This document shows positions 1 to 10,200 of a stretch of 64,000 bases of DNA, piece by piece. The position numbers and the translations under genes were made by a program. Positions within the stretch are counted from its first letter, which is position 1; each line of letters begins with the position of its first letter. Source of the DNA: Candidatus Desulfosporosinus nitrosoreducens (GTDB taxonomy: Bacteria > Bacillota > Desulfitobacteriia > Desulfitobacteriales > Desulfitobacteriaceae); the NCBI RefSeq assembly GCF_030954495.1, contig NZ_JAVHUW010000083.1, positions 186,001 through 250,000 on the forward strand, written 5' to 3'. The notes below the pieces were generated by a model. That model was not told the origin of the DNA and did not search any database. It worked only from the letters and a program-made list of their open reading frames with translations.

Positions 1-64
1 ACAAAATGAACTTACAAAAGAATGAGAAAAGAGAAAAGAGATAAAGTTTCCAAAGTATAATAGG

Positions 65-100
65 CCCCAGCATCAATACCATAGGATGCTAGGGGTTTTT
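65..100 (+). terminator. Rho-independent terminator of an upstream gene
   Basis: CCCCAGCATC (65-74) pairs with GATGCT-A-GGGG (85-95) with one bulged base, and a run of five T follows. It should end a transcript entering from the left edge. The rest of 101-260 is AT-rich with no recognisable gene; a ribosome binding site (aggagg) sits just before the gene at 261. Confidence 0.7.
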
Positions 101-260
101 AGTATCGCAAGATAGAGAGATGTTAAAATAAATACAAAGGCAAAGAACAAAGCAAAGTACAAAAGGCGCGTTAAAGAAATTAAAGTTATTTTTGAGAAAT
201 TAGTTTAATTCTTAAGGACAAAATTATAAACTTGGAAAATTCCAATAGCAGGAGGGCATT

Positions 261-821
261 ATGAGCAAACGTTTAATCGTGGGTTTAACAGGGGCAAGTG
301 GTTCTGTCTATGCACTTAGTTTAATCAATACTTTGGCTTTAATGGATTGGCAAATCGAATTAGTCATGACCCCAACCGGAGAAAAAGTATTGGCCTATGA
401 AACGGGAGCGGACCGATCAGCTTTGCCCCAGAATGTCACGATTCATGAAAATACGAATCTATTTTCCTCTTTAGCCAGTGGGTCTTATCGTACGAGCGGT
501 ATGGTTGTGATTCCCTGTTCCATGAACACTCTGGGGTTAATGGCGACTGGTACCGGAGATCACCTTTTAGCTAGGGCCGCGCAAGTAACTTTAAAAGAAC
601 GCCATCCCCTCGTCGTGGTCCCTCGTGAAATGCCTTATAATATAATTCATTTAGAAAACATGCTGCGTCTGGCAAGAGCCGGAGCTACGATTATGCCTGC
701 TTCGCCGGGCTTTTATCATCATCCGCAGCAAATTCAGGATTTAGTTAATCATGTTGTCGGCAGGGTTCTGGATCAATTTGGCATTGAACACACCCTGTTT
801 GAACGCTGGAGCGGAGTTTGA
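261..821 (+). CDS. ubiX: UbiX-type flavin prenyltransferase
   Basis: This 186-residue protein matches the UbiX/Pad1 flavoprotein family in length and motifs. The N-terminal GLTGASGS loop (residues 8-15) binds FMN and phosphate, and VIPCSMNTLGLMATG, VVVPREMP and the C-terminal MPASPGFY and VVGRVLDQFG motifs follow. Family members attach a dimethylallyl group to FMN to make prenylated FMN for UbiD-type decarboxylases. The ATG is preceded by AGGAGG at good spacing. No UbiD partner is visible in the window, so the client decarboxylase lies elsewhere or off the left edge. The family is clear; the physiological partner is unknown. Confidence 0.93.
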   Translation: MSKRLIVGLTGASGSVYALSLINTLALMDWQIELVMTPTGEKVLAYETGADRSALPQNVTIHENTNLFSSLASGSYRTSGMVVIPCSMNTLGLMATGTGDHLLARAAQVTLKERHPLVVVPREMPYNIIHLENMLRLARAGATIMPASPGFYHHPQQIQDLVNHVVGRVLDQFGIEHTLFERWSGV

Positions 822-898
822 ATATCTGAGGAAATAACGCTAAATAGAAACCGGGATAGTTGATATGGAAAACTTAGGTGAGAGTAGGGTGGGAAATT

Positions 899-1192
899 GT
901 GATACTGAAAACTTTTCTAGTTGTTTATATCCTTTGGAATTGTTATGTTTTTATAGCAATGGGACGAGACAAGCGCAGAGCCAAGCTGCATCGCTGGAGA
1001 ATTTCTGAGACGAGCCTGCTGGGGATGGGGGTTGTTTTGGGAGGAGTGGGGCTTTACGCAGGTATGAAGTGCTTTCACCATAAAACAGCTCATAAAAAGT
1101 TCGTTTTTGGCGTCCCGCTGCTTATGGCCTTTAATGTGGTTGTCTTAGGGTTTTTATTATATCAGGGGCATCACCGCCTGGGGCTTTTTTAA
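899..1192 (+). CDS. DUF1294 small membrane protein
   Basis: A small basic membrane protein with two or three hydrophobic helices around a central arginine/lysine-rich stretch (MGRDKRRAKLHRWRISE), the hallmark of DUF1294. The C-terminal half carries the typical KTAHKKFVFGVP segment. I prefer the GTG at 899, which follows a GGGTGG ribosome binding site; a GTG at 878 would add seven residues but has no such site. Function of the family is unknown. It sits between ubiX and a sigma-54 activator without clear operon linkage. Confidence 0.85.
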   Translation: MILKTFLVVYILWNCYVFIAMGRDKRRAKLHRWRISETSLLGMGVVLGGVGLYAGMKCFHHKTAHKKFVFGVPLLMAFNVVVLGFLLYQGHHRLGLF

Positions 1193-1251
1193 TGGAGAAC
1201 TATAGTAGTTTATTTCAAATTGTTATGCCGATAGGCCAAATTGGCTTGTTT

Positions 1252-1267
1252 TCAAAATAAATTTTGA
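1252..1267. promoter_or_regulatory. AT-rich palindrome upstream of the first sigma-54 activator
   Basis: TCAAAATAAATTTTGA is a perfect 16-bp inverted repeat about 65 bp before the activator start. Its TCAAAAT half resembles the half-sites of the operators at 3167 and 24079, but the spacing differs. Autoregulation is an inference. Confidence 0.35.
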
Positions 1268-1268
1268 T

Positions 1269-1316
1269 GGGACTAAGGTCTAATGGAACTGAGTTCTAGT
1301 GGGATTAAGGTCTAAA
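1269..1316 (+). repeat. Three imperfect 16-bp tandem repeats before the activator start
   Basis: Three adjacent 16-nt units, GGGACTAAGGTCTAAT, GGAACTGAGTTCTAGT and GGGATTAAGGTCTAAA, run from 1269 to 1316 and end 14 bp before the preferred ATG at 1331. They cover the leader and stop just before the ribosome binding site. They could be slippage products or binding sites; nothing in the sequence decides this. Confidence 0.6.
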
Positions 1317-1330
1317 TGGGGGTTAATCAC

Positions 1331-3103
1331 ATGGTTGAACTTATGGATGTGAAAGATTACGCACAGCAAATTGCTGAAGCGATAGCAACGGTTGTGAAAA
1401 TAGACATTGAAATAGCTGATCAGCAATTAATCCGCATCGCGGGAACCGGCCGGTATTATAAAGGGGTCGGGCAATCAATGGACCGCCAAGGGTATGTGTA
1501 TCGGGAAGTCTTGCGCACAGGGCATCAGTTCGTTATAGAAACTCCGGGTATTCATCCTCTCTGTGGCCCTTGCAAAGCTCGCGGGAACTGCTCGGAAAAG
1601 TATGAGGTTGTTTCCCCGATTAATGTCGATGGCAAAGCAGTTGGGGCCATTGGGATGATTTGTTTTACGGAAGCACAGGCCAGGCTGATTGCTGAAAATC
1701 AGCATTCCTATCTCATTTTCCTGACGAAAATGGCTGAGACTATTGCTTTAAAGCTTAAAGAGCAGGAATTTTTGGCAGGGCTTGTTTCTGCTAACCGGTA
1801 TCTGAATTCGATTATTGACTGTCTGGATGAAGAGCTGCTGACTACCGATCTCGACGGCACGATCCTCCACTTTAACCAAGCGGCGCAACGTCTCTTTAGC
1901 ACGAATTTGCTTCATCCAAGCAGCCATTTAAATACCTTGTTTCCGCCGCAGATAGCCTCGGAAATTTTAGCGGTTGGCAAAAATGCTGAAGACGTGATTG
2001 AACGTGAAGTTTATATAGAAACAAAGAAAAATAGTAGGCATCACATGCTCTTGCGCGCCTTGCCGATAGAAGGGGAGGACGGGGTAAAGAGTATCGCCGT
2101 GATTCTCAGGCCCTTTGATGAAATAAGCCGAATTGTTAATCGTCTTACTTTGCGTGATGCGGGATACTCTATTGATGATATTCTTGGCGAAAGTGAGTGT
2201 ATGAATAATATTCGCGAACGGGCTAAAGTAGTGGCCGCCAGTAAGTCGACGGTGCTGATTCGTGGAGAAAGCGGAACAGGCAAAGAAATGTTGGCCCGGT
2301 CGATTCATACCCTCAGTCCCAGGCATCAAGGAATGTTTATGGCCATTAACTGTACGGCTATACCGGAAGCGCTTCTGGAAAGCGAGCTCTTCGGCTACGA
2401 AGACGGTGCTTTTACAGGTGCGCGCAAAGGCGGGAAGATTGGCAAGATTGAATTGGCTAATAAAGGTACTGTATTTCTTGATGAAATCGGAGATATGCCG
2501 CTCTTTTTACAAGCCAAAATCCTGAGAGTTCTTCAAGAGAGGAAAATTGAGCGCATTGGTGGAATCACTGCAAGTCCGGTTGATGTCAGGATTATTGCCG
2601 CCACTCATCGCAATCTTGAGGAAATGATGGCCAGGGGCGAATTTCGGGAAGATTTATATTATCGGATCAATGTTATTCCTATCCACATTAAGCCTTTGCG
2701 GGAGAGGAAAGAAGATTTGCCTCTCTTGTGTAAGCATTTTATTGAAGTTTATAATCAACAGCTAAATAAAAACGTACACCATATATCAGAAGGGTTTCGC
2801 CAAAGACTGGAAAACTACTCTTTCCCCGGCAATGTCCGGGAATTACAAAACATTATCGAATATGCTATGAATTTAGCTACGGGTTTAACTTTGACAGAAG
2901 ATCATTTAGCGGCAAGGTTGAAAGAAGGGACATTGTCGGAAGACCTGAACCGCTTCAATTTAGAGAGAATTGAACGGGAAACCATTTTGCGTTGTTATCA
3001 AGCGACCGAAGGAGGGGTGAGAGGCAAAGAAAAGGCAGCTAAAGCCCTGGGAATCGGCCTGGCAACACTGTACAGGAAATTAGCGCGTTACAATATTGAG
3101 TAA
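1331..3103 (+). CDS. ygeV: YgeV-like sigma-54-dependent activator (paralogue 1)
   Basis: A 590-residue enhancer-binding protein. Residues 1-140 are a sensor domain that includes the cysteine motif CGPCKARGNC (C78, C81, C87). A PAS-like domain covers about 160-265. The AAA+ domain has Walker A GESGTGKE near 311 and the sigma-54 contact loop GAFTGA at 359-364. A Fis-type helix-turn-helix ends the protein (AAKALGIGLATLYRKL). I start at 1331, not at the ATG at 1316, because a GGGGG ribosome binding site is correctly spaced and the new N-terminus aligns residue for residue with the paralogue at 22265. The architecture matches E. coli YgeV of the urate cluster. Operators of the TTATCA-N3-TGATAA type lie before xdhA and the permease gene, its likely targets. 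Confidence 0.9.
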   Translation: MVELMDVKDYAQQIAEAIATVVKIDIEIADQQLIRIAGTGRYYKGVGQSMDRQGYVYREVLRTGHQFVIETPGIHPLCGPCKARGNCSEKYEVVSPINVDGKAVGAIGMICFTEAQARLIAENQHSYLIFLTKMAETIALKLKEQEFLAGLVSANRYLNSIIDCLDEELLTTDLDGTILHFNQAAQRLFSTNLLHPSSHLNTLFPPQIASEILAVGKNAEDVIEREVYIETKKNSRHHMLLRALPIEGEDGVKSIAVILRPFDEISRIVNRLTLRDAGYSIDDILGESECMNNIRERAKVVAASKSTVLIRGESGTGKEMLARSIHTLSPRHQGMFMAINCTAIPEALLESELFGYEDGAFTGARKGGKIGKIELANKGTVFLDEIGDMPLFLQAKILRVLQERKIERIGGITASPVDVRIIAATHRNLEEMMARGEFREDLYYRINVIPIHIKPLRERKEDLPLLCKHFIEVYNQQLNKNVHHISEGFRQRLENYSFPGNVRELQNIIEYAMNLATGLTLTEDHLAARLKEGTLSEDLNRFNLERIERETILRCYQATEGGVRGKEKAAKALGIGLATLYRKLARYNIE

Positions 3104-3166
3104 ATTTTATGTAAAATGACCTATTTGCGGGCATACTGTTAATAGACAATTTCTTGCTAGCGGGGC

Positions 3167-3258
3167 TTATCAAAATGATAAAATATTATTTTTTTGATAA
3201 TGATCATATCTTAGATGTTTGAAGGATATTTTCGAAATCTTACTTTTCATTTTGATAA
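3167..3258. promoter_or_regulatory. Upstream activator sites for the xdh promoter (TTATCA-N3-TGATAA)
   Basis: TTATCAAAATGATAA at 3167-3181 has perfect 6-bp arms around AAA. A second copy in the other orientation, TTTTCATTTTGATAA at 3244-3258, matches at 14 of 15 positions. Their centres are 77 bp apart, and they lie 75-180 bp upstream of the sigma-54 promoter at 3333, the usual place for enhancer sites. Nearly the same palindrome lies upstream of the permease promoter. The rest of 3104-3479 is leader without a gene. Confidence 0.7.
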
Positions 3259-3332
3259 AAGAATTGGTGTTATCCAATGCTCTTTTATGAAAAATCCGTG
3301 AATATGCGTAATTCTCAGATATTATCTGTATT

Positions 3333-3348
3333 TGGCATGGATTTTGCA
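3333..3348 (+). promoter_or_regulatory. Sigma-54 (-24/-12) promoter of xdhABC-ygfK
   Basis: TGGCATGGATTTTGCA fits the TGGCACG-N4-TTGCW consensus with exact GG-to-GC spacing. It lies 132 bp upstream of the xdhA start, and two enhancer-like palindromes lie further upstream. Confidence 0.85.
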
Positions 3349-3479
3349 CTGAACAGACAGAGAGTGGTTGACGGCATTATGTTCTTTTGTTGCCTGTGCG
3401 GAAACGCGAAGCTATGTTTCTCTAACGTTTGGTTGAGGAACGCAGATTAGAATAAATGCTCAGGACGGAGGAATAAGAA

Positions 3480-5843
3480 TTGGCTTACAATGTGGTGGGA
3501 AAAAGTGTCAGGCGAGTTGACGCGGTGGCTAAAGTAACCGGCAAAGCTAAATATACGGATGATTATTCAGAACGAGATATGCTGGTCGGGAAAATTTTGC
3601 ACAGCCCTCATGCGCATGCGGTTATTCGCTCCATTGATGTCAGCGAAGCCAAGGCTCTGCCGGGGGTTGAGGCGGTTCTGACGTATAAGGATTTACCGCG
3701 AATTAAATTTTCCACAGCATTGCCTGGAGTGATGAATGATGTCTTGGATGATGAGCAGGAAGTGGATTTGCCAAAGTATGCCACGGCGGGGCACCCCTAT
3801 TCTCTGGACCCAAGTCACCGAGATAAAGAAGATCGCTTAATCCTGGCGAAGAAAGCGCGCTATGTGGGAGATGCCATCGCGGCGGTCGTTGCTACCGACG
3901 CTATTATCGCTTCAAAAGCCTTAAAATTGATTCGCGTCGACTACGAAATTCTTGAGGCCCTAACGACACCTGAAGCAGCCTTGCGGGAAGGGGCGCCTTT
4001 AATTCACGAGGAAAGTGAAGGGAATGTCCTTTCCACTGGAGGCGGATTCGAGCGGGGAGATTTGGAAGCCGCTTTTCAAGAGTCGGATTTTGTTATAGAA
4101 GGCGAATATGAGACGAGCATTGTCCAGCACTGTCACCTTGAGCTGCAAACGTCTTATGCTTATGTCGATACGGACGGGCGCATCATGATTGTTTCCTCAA
4201 CTCAGATCCCTCAGATTGTACGGCGCATTGTGGCTCAATCCTTAGGATTGCCCTGGGGTAAAGTCAGAGTGATTAAACCTTATGTTGGCGGTGGCTTTGG
4301 CAATAAACAGGATGTCTGTTTTGAACCGTTAAATGCCGCCATGACTCTTGCTGTGGGCGGCCGTCCGGTTAAACTGGAGCTTTCCCGTGAAGAAGGGATG
4401 GTTGATACCAGAACACGGCATGCTTTTAAATTTAAAATCAAAACCGGGGTTAATAAAGATGGGGTCATGAATGTGATTCAGATCTCAGCCATATCGAATA
4501 CCGGAGCCTATGCCTCTCACGGAAGTTCAATCGCGGGCAGTGGCGGAAGCAAGTTCCGTTATCTCTATCCTACGAAAGCTATGAAATATTCCCCAGTGAC
4601 GGTTTACACCAACTTGCCGGTAGCCGGGGCTATGCGTGGGTATGGTACGCCGCAGATCTTTTTCGCTTTTGAGTCTCATATTGAAGACATAGCTCAAAAA
4701 CTTAAGCTTGATCCTATTGCAATCCGCAAAAAGAACTTAGTGGATGTGGGGTATGTTGAACCTTTAAGCAAAAATAAAATTTTGAGCTGCGGAATTCGTG
4801 AATGTATTGACAAAGGCCGAGGACTCATCCGTTGGGATGAAAAAAAAGAACGCTACAAGAAGCAAACAGGAGATAAGCGCCGCGGTGTAGGCATGGCTTG
4901 TTTCAGTTACGCTTCAGGGACTTATCCGGTCGCTTTGGAAATCGCGGGAGCCAGAATTGTCCTGAATCAAGACGGCTCGGTTCAGCTTCAACTTGGGGCG
5001 ACGGAAATCGGACAAGGGAGCGATACGATTTTCGCCCAAATGACGGCGGAAATATTAGGATTGCCCATGTCGATGGTGCATGTCATTCCGAATCAGGATA
5101 CGGATATTTCTCCCTTTGATACGGGTTCTTATGCTTCAAGGCAAACCTATGTCAGCGGGATGGCTGTAGAAAAAGCCGCCTTGGATGTCAAGAGTAAAAT
5201 TTTGGCTTTCGCTCAGCATATGACGGACATCCCGGCTCATGCTCTGGATCTTAAAGATCAAACCATCGTTTACAGACATTCCGGAGAAAGTGTTTTACCC
5301 CTCGCAGAGGTCGCTATGCAGTCTTACTATGATCGAGTGGCTGCTCGGCCAATCACCAGTGATGTCACTAATAATGCCCGCATTAACGCCATACCTTTTG
5401 GAGTGACCTTTGCCGAAGTTGAAGTGGATATTAAGACGGGTAAGATTAAGATCCTGGAAATTTATAATGTTCATGATTCCGGAAAAATAATTAATCCTCA
5501 GCTTGCCGAGGGCCAAGTTCATGGCGGAGTGAGTATGGCTATCGGATACGCCTTGTCGGAACAATTGCTCTTTGATGAAGCGACAGGAAAACCTTTAAAC
5601 AACAATCTGCTGGACTACAAATTGCCCACCATCATGGATACACCGGAAATCGGCGCGGCTTTTGTGGAAGCAGAGGACCCCACAGGACCTTTTGGCGTGA
5701 AATCTTTAGGTGAGCCGCCGGTGATTTCTCCTGCCCCGGCTATTCGCAATGCTGTTCTGGATGCGACGGGTGTTGCTTTTAATCGCTTGCCGATGAATCC
5801 TCAACGCGTATTTGAGAGTTTTAAAAAGGCCGGATTACTCTAA
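3480..5843 (+). CDS. xdhA: Xanthine dehydrogenase, molybdenum-binding subunit
   Basis: A 787-residue large subunit of the xanthine oxidase family. The small aldehyde-oxidase-type domain is at the N-terminus (GKSVRRVDAVAKVTGKAKYT) and the molybdopterin-binding domains follow. Recognisable cofactor motifs are GGGFGNKQD near residue 270, EIGQGSDT near 515 and FGVKSLGEP near 740; the last carries the catalytic glutamate of the family. It should hydroxylate hypoxanthine/xanthine and pass electrons to the FAD and Fe-S subunits encoded next. The start is TTG after GGAGGAATAAGAA. It is the first gene of a sigma-54-driven operon with xdhB, xdhC and a ygfK-like gene. Substrate is inferred from context; other N-heterocycles are possible. 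Confidence 0.92.
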   Translation: MAYNVVGKSVRRVDAVAKVTGKAKYTDDYSERDMLVGKILHSPHAHAVIRSIDVSEAKALPGVEAVLTYKDLPRIKFSTALPGVMNDVLDDEQEVDLPKYATAGHPYSLDPSHRDKEDRLILAKKARYVGDAIAAVVATDAIIASKALKLIRVDYEILEALTTPEAALREGAPLIHEESEGNVLSTGGGFERGDLEAAFQESDFVIEGEYETSIVQHCHLELQTSYAYVDTDGRIMIVSSTQIPQIVRRIVAQSLGLPWGKVRVIKPYVGGGFGNKQDVCFEPLNAAMTLAVGGRPVKLELSREEGMVDTRTRHAFKFKIKTGVNKDGVMNVIQISAISNTGAYASHGSSIAGSGGSKFRYLYPTKAMKYSPVTVYTNLPVAGAMRGYGTPQIFFAFESHIEDIAQKLKLDPIAIRKKNLVDVGYVEPLSKNKILSCGIRECIDKGRGLIRWDEKKERYKKQTGDKRRGVGMACFSYASGTYPVALEIAGARIVLNQDGSVQLQLGATEIGQGSDTIFAQMTAEILGLPMSMVHVIPNQDTDISPFDTGSYASRQTYVSGMAVEKAALDVKSKILAFAQHMTDIPAHALDLKDQTIVYRHSGESVLPLAEVAMQSYYDRVAARPITSDVTNNARINAIPFGVTFAEVEVDIKTGKIKILEIYNVHDSGKIINPQLAEGQVHGGVSMAIGYALSEQLLFDEATGKPLNNNLLDYKLPTIMDTPEIGAAFVEAEDPTGPFGVKSLGEPPVISPAPAIRNAVLDATGVAFNRLPMNPQRVFESFKKAGLL

Positions 5844-5857
5844 AAGGCGGTGAAACG

Positions 5858-6739
5858 ATGTACGATATTATAGGGTATTGCGAGGCGGAAACGGTTCAGG
5901 AGGCAACGGAGCTGCTCAGAGCCAGCCCTAAACTTAAAATTATTGCCGGCGGAACGGATGTCCTTGTCAAAATGCACGGTGGACAACTTGAAGAGGCTGA
6001 ACTTTTAAGCATTCGTAAGATTGAAGCATTAAGGGACATACGAAAACTGGAAAACGGAACGATTGTCATAGGTCCAATGGCTACCTTCACGGAAGTGTTT
6101 AATCACCCAATTATGCGGGCAAATACTCCTATTTTAACGGAAGCGGCTATTTCCATGGGGGGACCGCAAATCAGAAATATTGCTACAATTGGGGGAAATG
6201 TCTGCAATGGGGCGACATCGGCAGACAGCGCCTCCTCTCTGTTCGCCCTTAATGCTCATCTGAAACTTCAGCACTGGCAAGGAGAGCGAGTGGTTCCGAT
6301 CCGGGAATTTTATCTCGGACCAGGTAAAGTGGATTTAAAACCCGGAGAAATCCTTACGGAAATTCTTCTTTACCCGGAGGATTATCAAGGCTTTGGCGGG
6401 CAATATATCAAATTTGCCATGCGGGAAGCAATGGACATCGCCACTTTGGGAGTTGCGGTTCTCTGTAAATTGAAAGGGGAAACATTTGCGGACGTTCGAA
6501 TCGGCCTAGGGGTAGCAGGGCCAACCCCCTTGCGTTGCCTGGAGGCTGAAGAATTTGCCGGAGGCAAAATGATAACCAAGGAAACTATACAGGAAATTGG
6601 CAGACGAGCCGTTAAAGCGGCCAAAGCGCGAACCTCCTGGCGGGCTTCAAAAGAGTACCGGGAACACCTGATTGAAGAACTGACCCAAAGGGCTCTGAAG
6701 ACAGCTATTGTCCAAGCGGGAGGTGTGGAACTTGCTTAA
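5858..6739 (+). CDS. xdhB: Xanthine dehydrogenase, FAD-binding subunit
   Basis: A 293-residue medium subunit of the CoxM/XdhB type. It has the FAD-binding signatures IIAGGTDVLVKM near residue 28 and ATIGGNVCNGATSADSA near 110, with the C-terminal CO-dehydrogenase-flavoprotein domain after them (GLGVAGPTPLR). It mediates electron transfer between the 2Fe-2S clusters and the final acceptor. It starts 14 bp after xdhA with AAGGCGGTG as ribosome binding site and overlaps xdhC by 8 bp, so the three subunits are translationally coupled. Confidence 0.93.
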   Translation: MYDIIGYCEAETVQEATELLRASPKLKIIAGGTDVLVKMHGGQLEEAELLSIRKIEALRDIRKLENGTIVIGPMATFTEVFNHPIMRANTPILTEAAISMGGPQIRNIATIGGNVCNGATSADSASSLFALNAHLKLQHWQGERVVPIREFYLGPGKVDLKPGEILTEILLYPEDYQGFGGQYIKFAMREAMDIATLGVAVLCKLKGETFADVRIGLGVAGPTPLRCLEAEEFAGGKMITKETIQEIGRRAVKAAKARTSWRASKEYREHLIEELTQRALKTAIVQAGGVELA

Positions 6740-7259
6740 GAAAATTTCCTTCACAGTGAATGGCAAAACTTTTTCAATGGAGGTGGATGTCCGGGAATCC
6801 CTTTTGGAACTTCTGAGAAATCGCTTGGGGTACACCGGCGCTAAACAAGGGTGCGGTGTTGGAGAGTGCGGGGCCTGCAGCGTGCTGATTGATGGTACAC
6901 CTTATGATTCTTGCATTTATTTGGCTGTTTGGGCCGACGGTAAGGATATTAGGACGATTGAAGGTATGGCTGCTAAAAATGGAGAATTGTCCAAGGTTCA
7001 GCAAACCTTTGTCGAAGAAGGGGCCGTTCAATGCGGTTTCTGCACTCCGGGATTAATACTAACGACAACCGCTTTGACGGAAAGCGGCAAAGACTATACA
7101 CGAGAAGAGTTAAAGAGAGAACTTTCCGGACATTTGTGCCGTTGTACAGGGTATCAGAATATTTTTAAAGCGGCGGAGAAATCGCTGGAAAGTCATATCT
7201 GTGCTTGTGCGGACAGTCCCCATTACAAGCAACAACAAGAACAACTTAAGGAGAGATAA
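6732..7259 (+). CDS. xdhC: Xanthine dehydrogenase, 2Fe-2S subunit
   Basis: A 175-residue small subunit with two 2Fe-2S clusters: a plant-type ferredoxin cluster (GCGVGECGAC, C41, C46, C49) and an all-helical cluster (CGFCTPG near residue 101, LCRCTGY near 135). The likely start is TTG at 6732, eight bases after GGGAGG inside the end of xdhB; it gives MLKKISFTVNGKTF, a normal start for the family. A TTG at 6708 would add eight residues without a ribosome binding site. The last 20 or so residues are rich in Cys, Gln and Lys and extend past the usual end. Confidence 0.92.
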   Translation: MLKKISFTVNGKTFSMEVDVRESLLELLRNRLGYTGAKQGCGVGECGACSVLIDGTPYDSCIYLAVWADGKDIRTIEGMAAKNGELSKVQQTFVEEGAVQCGFCTPGLILTTTALTESGKDYTREELKRELSGHLCRCTGYQNIFKAAEKSLESHICACADSPHYKQQQEQLKER

Positions 7260-7260
7260 T

Positions 7261-10200
7261 ATGAGTGACAAAATGGCCTTAATCCCTTTTAAACAATTGC
7301 TTCATTGGGTGATGGAAGAACATGAACATAGTGGCATGGTGTTCGGTATGCCCGAAGAAAAGTTTTATCACAAAACAAATGATCGCCATATGGAGCTGTT
7401 TGGCGAAGTAATTGACACGCCTGTTGGACCGGCGGCAGGCCCGCACTCTCAATTGGCTCAAAACATTATTGCGTCTTATATGAGCGGCAGTCGTTTCTTT
7501 GAGCTGAAATCCGTTCAGATTATGGATGAGTTAGAGATTGCCAAACCTTGTATTTCGGCGGAAGACGAGTGCTACAATACGGAATGGTCGACAGAATTGT
7601 CGATCATGGGCGCTTTTGAGGAGTATGTCAAAGCCTGGTTCATTCTTCATGTTTTGCAAAAAGAGTTGTTTAAGCAAAGTGAACGGCGCTTTATGTTCAA
7701 TATGAGTGTAGGATATGATCTCAAAGGGATTCAATCTCCTAAAGTAGACGAATTCGTAGAAGGCTTAAAAGACGCCTCGCAGACTCGGATATTCCAAGAA
7801 TGTAAAGCGGCGCTGTTAGAAAGTCTGGCTCTTTTCAAGCATGTGGATCAGGCTTTTATCGAGAAGATTTCACCAAATATTTGTCACTCTATCACTCTAT
7901 CCACCATGCATGGCTGCCCTCCGACTGAGATCGAGGCGATTATCCGCTATTTGATCAGTGAAAAGAAACTGCATACCTTTGTCAAAATGAATCCCACTCT
8001 TCTGGGATACAAATATGTCCGAAATACCTTTGACAAAATGGGGTACGATTATATCCAGCTTAGAGAAGAGTCCTTTACTCATGACTTGCAATTTGCTGAC
8101 GGAGTGGAGATGTTAAAGCGTCTGAAAGCTTTTGCTTCAGAAAACAAGAAGGATTTTGGCATTAAGATGTCCAACACTCTGCCGGTCAAGATTGCCAGAG
8201 GGGAATTGCCGGGTGAAGAAATGTATATGTCCGGACGTTCGCTCTATCCTTTGACAATTAATCTGGCCTATAAACTTGCTGCGGAATTTGGCGGAGATCT
8301 CAAAATTTCCTATTCCGGCGGGGCAGATGCTTTCAATATTGATCGGATTTTTGCTACGGGCATTCGTCCGATTACCGTGGCTACGACACTGCTCAAACCG
8401 GGTGGTTATCAACGTTTCAAACAAATCGCGGAACTTCTTGATCCCCTTCTGGATAACCGGGAGTCAAGCCGCCTGGATATGGATAAACTTAAGGCTCTGG
8501 CGGAAAGCGCCTTTGAAGACGCCAATCATATCAAAGAATCCCGGGATATGCTCAGCCGTAAGACATCCCTTAGATTACCGCTGCTGGATTGTTTTATTGC
8601 CCCTTGTGAGAAAGGCTGTCCTATTGAGCAGGATGTCCCTGAGTACTTGCGTTTAGTAGGCGAAAAACGCTATGAAGAAGCCTTTGATGTCATTGTTTCC
8701 AAGAACCCTCTGCCCTTTATTACAGGTACGATCTGTACTCACACCTGTATGACGAAATGCACGCGGCTCGACTATGACGAATCTGTGCATATCCGAGGGC
8801 AAAAGCTTGTAGCTGCTGAAAACGGGTATGCGGGATATAGGCAAAAACTGTCTCCGACGGAGCCCTGCTCTTCAGCTCAAGTTGCGGTGATCGGAGCGGG
8901 TCCGGCCGGACTCTCAGCCGCTTACTTTTTAGCCAAAGCCGGGATGAAGGTTACGGTGTTTGATAAACGTGAGCGTGCCGGCGGTACGGTTGAGTTCGTT
9001 ATTCCCGATTTCCGGATTTCCAGAGAGGCAATCCGCAACGATATCGAGCTCATTGAGGCGATGGGGGTTAAGTTTGAGTTTGGAGTGAATCCGAACATTT
9101 CTGTCGCTGATTATCAGGCTAAAGGCTTCAACTATGTCTTTTTGGCCATTGGTGCGGGCAAAACGAGTTCTCTGGCCATACAAGGGGATGGCGAACGGGT
9201 TCGAGGGGCGATTCCTTTCTTAGAAGCCTTTAATGTGGAGCGGAAATCCTTAAATCTTGGCAAGAGAGTTGCCGTGATCGGGGGCGGGAATTCGGCTATG
9301 GATGCGGCCCGCGCTGCGCTGAGAGTTGACGGCGTTGAGGAAGTTTCTATTGTTTACCGCCGGACCAAAGAGTACATGCCGGCCGATGAGGAAGAATTAG
9401 CCTTTGCTCAGAAAGACGGCGTAATTTTCAAACAACTCCTGGCGCCTGTCTCTCTGGACAAGGGGATTCTAAAATGCCAAGTGATGGAGCTGGGACAAGC
9501 GGATGCTTCCGGTCGTCGCAGTCCTGTGGCCAAAGAGGGAATTTACGAGGAACTGCCCGTTGACACGGTTCTTTCGGCCATTGGCGAGTTGATTGATTAT
9601 GACCTCTTAAGAAGCAATGGAATTGAGATCGGAGAAAAGGGTAAGATCAAAGTTAATGAAGAGACGTTAGAAACGAATATTCCCAATGTCTTCATCGGCG
9701 GGGATGCTCTCGCGGGTCCTTGGACTGTTGTTGGAGCCATTTCTCATGGTACGAAGGTTGCTAAAGCAATTCTTAATAAAGAAAACATGGAATTCAAACA
9801 AGAATTCGCTTCGCGCATTTCCTTTGACAAGGATAAACAGCTTCTGGAAGTACGGGCTAAAAAAGCAGTTCTCCAGGCGGTCTGTGACGATGACCGGGAA
9901 CCGGGACGTTGTTTAGAATGCAATTATATCTGCAACATTTGCACGGAGGTTTGTCCGAACCGCGCTAATCTCATGATCCCGGTTGTGGGAGAAGGCTTGA
10001 CAAACCGCAATCAAATTCTTCACGTCGATGGTATGTGTAATGAATGCGGCAACTGTGAAACCTTCTGTCCTTATGACGATGCGCCGTATAAGGTGAAGAT
10101 GACTCTGTTCTGGGGAGAAAAGGAGTTTTGGGATTCTGCCAATACGGGCTTTGTTATTATAAAAGAGGCACCGGAGCCAGTCGTTAAACTTCGCCTTAAC

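Noticed and set aside
3181..3215. TGATAATGATCATATC as a further activator site
   Set aside because: Only half of the palindrome matches; included in the region but not called as a site.
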